A stretch of DNA of 18,890 nt from CAZFAP01 sp964516325 (lineage in GTDB: Bacteria; Auribacterota; JABMQX01), in NCBI GenBank assembly GCA_964516325.1, contig CAZFAP010000092.1, positions 1 through 18,890 on the forward strand, in the 5' to 3' direction. Made by a program: the position numbers and the translations under genes. Positions 15,607-18,890 of this stretch are shown piece after piece. The notes beneath the pieces were generated by a model. The model worked only from the letters and a program-made list of their open reading frames with translations, had not been told where the DNA came from and made no database searches. Position 1 is the first letter of the stretch, and every line of letters starts with the position of its first letter.

Positions 15607-16869
15607 TCATGAGCTCGGCTTGCCGATTTTCGCGGTTTCCTCCTCGCTGAAACGGCTGTTCGCAACGGGTCCCGGCTCCCAGCATTGCTCCAGCTTGCCA
15701 AGCTTCGGCGTCTGGACTGGAATCACGAAAACCTCTTCGCCTCTCGCGTCTTTTTCAATTCGACCGCCAGCGCGGACTACCGCCTCTCGCGCGAGCTTTT
15801 CACAGACCTCGACGAGACGCGGGAAGTTATATGCCGTGTGGCTGAAAACGCCTTCCTCGTTGAGAGCCGACTTGAACCGGTCCGGCAGCTTCGAGAAGCC
15901 GATTGTCGTGAAAAGCACGCCCCCCGCGCTCGACGGGTTGCAGTCGGAATCCTGCCCGCATCGCGTTGAGATAACGATGGTCTTATCGGGGTCGCGCTTC
16001 CCGTAAAGCACCCCCATGGCGATATAGGCGCCGTTCAACTTCGCGTCTATATTGAAGTCCCCCTTGGGTCCGCTGCACGAGAAGCGACGGTACTCGGCGT
16101 TCAGGTGATATTTCTTGTTGAGAAGGTCCCAGGTCTTTTCCCAGTTATCCGGATTCTCTTTGTACCAGCGAAGCAAATCGCGCATAGTGTCCGCATACTG
16201 GCTTTTCTCCGGAATGCACTTCAGCCCTGCCTCGACAATCTTTACCGGATCACTCTGGAAGAACGCCTCCGCGTACATCCCGCCGACGAACTGCCCGCCA
16301 TATACCCCGTCTCCATAGTTCATCAACCGCCCGAACTTCTCGCCTAACGCAATCGCCGTGTTCGGCAGACCGGGCGCAATCAGGCCGGAGAAGTCCGACT
16401 CAATCTGGTAGTCAATGTCATCCGCGTGCTTGTTGAACTGAGGATGACCGGAATCCGGCGGCGCAATGCCCTTCCGCAGGTTGGTCCGCCCCTCGTTATT
16501 GGCGTGCCAGAGAGGATAGCCGCTGTTCGCAAAGTCAATCCCCGCTTGACGAATAGACACATCAAACCCGTGCACCTCCAGAGTCCGCACGAACGTCATC
16601 TCGACGTAGATGTCGTCCTGCTGGAACTGATTGACCATCCGCGGTTCCCATTTGGGAATCTCGCTTTCCGGTATGATTGCGCCCTTCCATCGGAACTCCG
16701 TCGGGCCGCCCCAACCCACGCCGGCCATTTGCCCGATCCACCCCGCCTTCATCTTGTCGCAATACTCGCGAACGGGCAGCCGCCGAAACTCCTGCTCGGC
16801 GCCTCTAACGCCGACGCAGACCGCCGCCAAAACCGCAGCCACGAGCACCATCAACAGTGTGTTTCGCAT
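15607..16869 (-). CDS. Secreted ADP-ribosylglycohydrolase-family protein
   Basis: The protein has 420 residues, with GAGGAGGAGG just upstream of the ATG and a signal peptide of about 23 residues (MRNTLLMVLVAAVLAAVCVG, then VRGAEQ). It has the all-alpha DraG/ARH layout: WIGQMAGVGWGGPTEF (about 44-59) in place of the GxxxGDAxG loop, QQDDIYVEMTF (first metal-binding aspartates), HADDIDYQIESDF, NYGDGVYGGQFVGGMYAEAFF, and the second metal site GQDSDCNPSSAGG (about 319-331). Classical members remove ADP-ribose from proteins inside cells. An exported form beside a sulfatase and DUF1080 gene suggests another glycosidic substrate outside the cytoplasm, which is inference. Close relatives of this QDD/GQDSDCNPSS type are common in PVC bacteria and Bacteroidetes as I recall. 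The final 40 residues or so are a poorly conserved tail. Confidence 0.88.
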   Translation of the reverse strand: MRNTLLMVLVAAVLAAVCVGVRGAEQEFRRLPVREYCDKMKAGWIGQMAGVGWGGPTEFRWKGAIIPESEIPKWEPRMVNQFQQDDIYVEMTFVRTLEVHGFDVSIRQAGIDFANSGYPLWHANNEGRTNLRKGIAPPDSGHPQFNKHADDIDYQIESDFSGLIAPGLPNTAIALGEKFGRLMNYGDGVYGGQFVGGMYAEAFFQSDPVKIVEAGLKCIPEKSQYADTMRDLLRWYKENPDNWEKTWDLLNKKYHLNAEYRRFSCSGPKGDFNIDAKLNGAYIAMGVLYGKRDPDKTIVISTRCGQDSDCNPSSAGGVLFTTIGFSKLPDRFKSALNEEGVFSHTAYNFPRLVEVCEKLAREAVVRAGGRIEKDARGEEVFVIPVQTPKLGKLEQCWEPGPVANSRFSEEETAKIGKPSS

Positions 16870-16966
16870 GATCGCCTCCTCCTCTGACGGATTTCCCGCT
16901 GCTCAACCCGGAACCGTTCCTCACAGTGCGCGACCCGCTGGGGCGCGCGAAACCCAGACGCTCAGG

Positions 16967-16996
16967 AGTATGGCGTTTCCGGCGCCCTCGCGTCAA
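16967..16996 (-). promoter_or_regulatory. Candidate promoter for the ADP-ribosylglycohydrolase-family gene
   Basis: On the minus strand TTGACG (16996-16991), an 18-nt spacer, then CATACT (16972-16967). The predicted start of transcription is near 16960, giving a leader of about 90 nt. Matches are 5 of 6 and 4 of 6. Confidence 0.4.
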
Positions 16997-17088
16997 GTTT
17001 AACCAAGCTGGCGCGTGACAGGATTCTGGTGGCGTGAGGGGGCGGAATAATGCCCCGATGTGCGGCGGCGCCACCTATCTTCCGTGCC

Positions 17089-17120
17089 TTGAACGAGGCG
17101 GGGGAGATATGCTATATAAT
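17089..17120 (+). promoter_or_regulatory. Sigma-70-like promoter of the PKD/toroid protein gene
   Basis: TTGAAC (17089-17094) followed after 18 nt by TATATA (17113-17118), part of TATATAAT; using TATAAT (17115-17120) the spacer is 20 nt. This is the best -10 element seen in the window. A near-palindrome CCTGA-GT-TCAGG (17122-17133) sits at the expected transcription start and could be an operator. Confidence 0.5.
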
Positions 17121-17129
17121 ACCTGAGTT

Positions 17130-17170
17130 CAGGGGTGCGAGTTGGCATGTTTTGTCCGCTTGCACCCCTG
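17130..17170 (+). promoter_or_regulatory. Strong 5'-leader hairpin
   Basis: CAGGGGTGCGAG (17130-17141) pairs with CTTGCACCCCTG (17159-17170) over 12 bp with one G-U wobble, leaving a 17-nt loop. It would lie at the very 5' end of the transcript. A second hairpin, TGTCGG/CCGACA, follows near 17205-17225. No U-run follows the first, so it is more likely an RNA-stability or regulatory structure than a terminator. Confidence 0.45.
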
Positions 17171-17289
17171 CGGTTCCTAACGGACATCGTGGCATGACGT
17201 GCGGTTGTCGGCTTTGGGTCCGACACGAAGCCGGCGCCGCCGAAGGGCGAACCTCACTGGACATCTATGAGGCTCGGGAAGACGCCGTA

Positions 17290-18890
17290 GTGAGCAGGAG
17301 TATCTCAGGCTTTCCAGCTACTGCAACACCGGGGGGCTTCGATTGCCGACGGTCCAGACAAGAGTCGCGCCCCCTTGGGACTCCTTCGCGCTTCAATCGC
17401 TGCCTCGCCCCGTGTCTCGCACCGCTGCTGAACGCCACGCTCGCCAGAAGGCTGCTCCTCTTTTCAATTGCGATTGCGGCGAGCCTGCTTCCGGTCGGCT
17501 TCCTATGCTCAGAGGTGAAGGTGATCTGCGTCGCCCGCAGACCGATGCAGCCGACCTATCCTCACGATACGATAAGCGGCGTCGAGACTCTCCTCGCAGG
17601 TGTCGTCCGCTCCGATGGTCCCGCCCTGACCGAATATCAATGGGACTTCGGCGACTCCGCGAAATCCCGCCGGACGGCCCTTGCCGATCCTGACGCTTTG
17701 GAAGCAAAGCATGTCTATACTGGTCCCGTGGGCCGCGTCTTCCGAGCGACCCTCACGGTCTGGGACCAAACCGGCGCCAGCCACAGCGACGATTATTACG
17801 TGAGAATTCGTCCGGACACACCCCGAACCCGCGCACAGATGGCCTGCGATGCCGCCCTCTGGAACCTCCACAAGCGGATGCAGCCGTTCGAGCAAGACGG
17901 CGTGCCAATCGGCTATTGGGACAATCCGGGCGGCAATCACCGTCTCGCCATAACTGCCGCCTCTCTTCAAGCCTTCGAGAACCTCGGCAATTTCCCCTTC
18001 GACGACGACGCCGAAAGCCCGTACGTCGAGGACGTGCGGCTCGCCCTCAATCAGGTCCTCCTCGACATGAAAGCGGTCGCGATCTCGCGCCAGAACGCGG
18101 GCGACCCCGACCTCAACGGCAACGAAGTTGGACTGTACTCCCATCACGAGCAAAGCCTCAAGCATGTCTTCAGCAGCCAGGGAATCGCCATCATGTCGCT
18201 GGTGATGAGCCGCGACCCGCAGAGGGTTGCCGCCGTCGGGGGACCGCACGTCCTGGGGCGAAAGCTCGTGGACATCGTCCAGGACATGATTGACTACGTC
18301 GCGTTCGGCCAGACCGATGTCAGCCCGGAAGAAATCGTAACTCGCGGTGGCTGGCGGTACGACGGCGCCAACAGCGGCGACGCTGACATGGTATGCACTC
18401 AGTACCCGGTCTATGGCTTGATGATGGCGGAGCAGAAGTGGGGGAGGTTCGGCCTATCGGTTCCCGCATGGGTCAAGACCGAACTTCGGGACAATTTTCT
18501 TCCCGCCGCTCGAGACCCCGCGACGGGAGGCTGGTTCTACGTGGCAACCCCGACGAGCCACGTCAACGTCGCCCTCACGGGCATGGGCGTCGCCTCCAGC
18601 GCCTGCACGGGAATCTCCGTGACGGACCCGATGGTCCAGTCCGGGCTCGCCTACATTGCGGATGAGTGGGATTCCCCGGGGCAGTTCGGGCATCTTTCCT
18701 CGATGTTCAGCATGTACGCCGTCTGCAATGGCATGCGCTTCTACGGCATCTCTCACATCGGGCAGCACGACTGGTACAAAGAATACGCCGAGCACCTCCT
18801 CAACAGCCAAAACCCCGACGGCAGTTGGTCGAGCGAAGGATACGAGCAGTCCTGGCCCCTCACCACCGCCTGGGCCGTTCTCATTCTCTT
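17290..18890 (+). CDS. PKD-domain protein with alpha/alpha-toroid (terpenoid-cyclase-like) region, partial
   Basis: The frame runs off the right end of the window, so the C-terminus is missing. A hydrophobic signal or anchor (RRLLLFSIAIAASLLPVGFL) lies at about 17446-17505, but no ATG, GTG or TTG stands just before it. The GTG at 17290 is a provisional start, and ATGs at 17194 and 17050 are in the same open frame. After the anchor comes a PKD-like domain (YQWDFGDS, then KHVYTG and ATLTVWDQTG, about 17635-17775). The remainder looks like repeated toroid units: ITAASLQAFENLG, GGWRYDGANSGDADM, GGWFYVAT, QNPDGSWSSEG. These resemble prenyltransferase/squalene-oxidase repeats, but the DxDD acid motif of squalene cyclases is not visible in this part, so cyclase activity should not be assumed. 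An extracytoplasmic binding or glycan-related protein is equally possible. Confidence 0.75.
   Translation, partial: MSRSISGFPATATPGGFDCRRSRQESRPLGTPSRFNRCLAPCLAPLLNATLARRLLLFSIAIAASLLPVGFLCSEVKVICVARRPMQPTYPHDTISGVETLLAGVVRSDGPALTEYQWDFGDSAKSRRTALADPDALEAKHVYTGPVGRVFRATLTVWDQTGASHSDDYYVRIRPDTPRTRAQMACDAALWNLHKRMQPFEQDGVPIGYWDNPGGNHRLAITAASLQAFENLGNFPFDDDAESPYVEDVRLALNQVLLDMKAVAISRQNAGDPDLNGNEVGLYSHHEQSLKHVFSSQGIAIMSLVMSRDPQRVAAVGGPHVLGRKLVDIVQDMIDYVAFGQTDVSPEEIVTRGGWRYDGANSGDADMVCTQYPVYGLMMAEQKWGRFGLSVPAWVKTELRDNFLPAARDPATGGWFYVATPTSHVNVALTGMGVASSACTGISVTDPMVQSGLAYIADEWDSPGQFGHLSSMFSMYAVCNGMRFYGISHIGQHDWYKEYAEHLLNSQNPDGSWSSEGYEQSWPLTTAWAVLIL

Noticed and set aside
17250..17310. Cobalamin-riboswitch-like words (CACTGG, CGGGAAG, AGCAGGAG)
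   Set aside because: The central conserved core of that riboswitch is absent upstream and the words are short; a covariance-model scan would be needed to call it.
17509..18249. 246-residue minus-strand open frame
   Set aside because: It is the antisense shadow of the PKD/toroid gene, whose plus-strand reading has WDFGD and GGW motifs.

Overview
The window looks like chromosomal DNA from a GC-rich environmental bacterium, probably of the Planctomycetes-Verrucomicrobia-Lentisphaerae type or a related uncultured phylum. This is an inference from content: a Tat-exported sulfatase, a secreted DUF1080 protein, a secreted ADP-ribosylglycohydrolase-family protein, long secreted beta-propeller proteins, and three proteins ending in the same 'W..S.....W......FYR' C-terminal module. 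I found no rRNA, tRNA, CRISPR array, transposase or phage gene.

Positions 9109 down to about 1 (minus strand) hold a compact gene series. A housekeeping block comes first: thyX (flavin-dependent thymidylate synthase), a fused IspH-UbiA gene, a family 4 uracil-DNA glycosylase and priA. These genes overlap or lie within about 30 nt of each other, and a good sigma-70-like promoter sits at 9109-9137. After about 100 nt the same strand continues with two secreted beta-propeller-like proteins. One is a roughly 14-repeat protein of unknown function. The other is an NHL-repeat protein whose frame is broken twice by single-base losses in G/C runs. A short C-terminal gene remnant follows at the window edge.

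Positions 9340-12670 (plus strand) hold a TolB/PD40-type repeat protein preceded by a good match to a sigma-54 promoter, and a secreted protein that carries the FYR C-terminal module.

Positions 12774-16869 look like a glycan-degradation patch. An N-sulfoglucosamine-sulfohydrolase-like sulfatase (minus) diverges from a DUF1080 (3-keto-glycoside hydrolase family) protein (plus). The DUF1080 gene converges on a secreted ADP-ribosylglycohydrolase-family protein (minus). The region between the two divergent genes carries three copies of a CGCTTGARC motif that could be a shared operator.

From about 17089 to the right edge (plus) there is a clear promoter, a strong 5'-leader hairpin, and a partial gene for a membrane-anchored or secreted PKD-domain protein with a terpenoid-cyclase-like alpha/alpha-toroid region, cut by the window end.

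The most unusual items are the in-frame fusion of IspH (last enzyme of the MEP isoprenoid pathway) to a UbiA-type membrane prenyltransferase, the 14-unit repeat protein, and the shared FYR module on three otherwise unrelated secreted propeller proteins.
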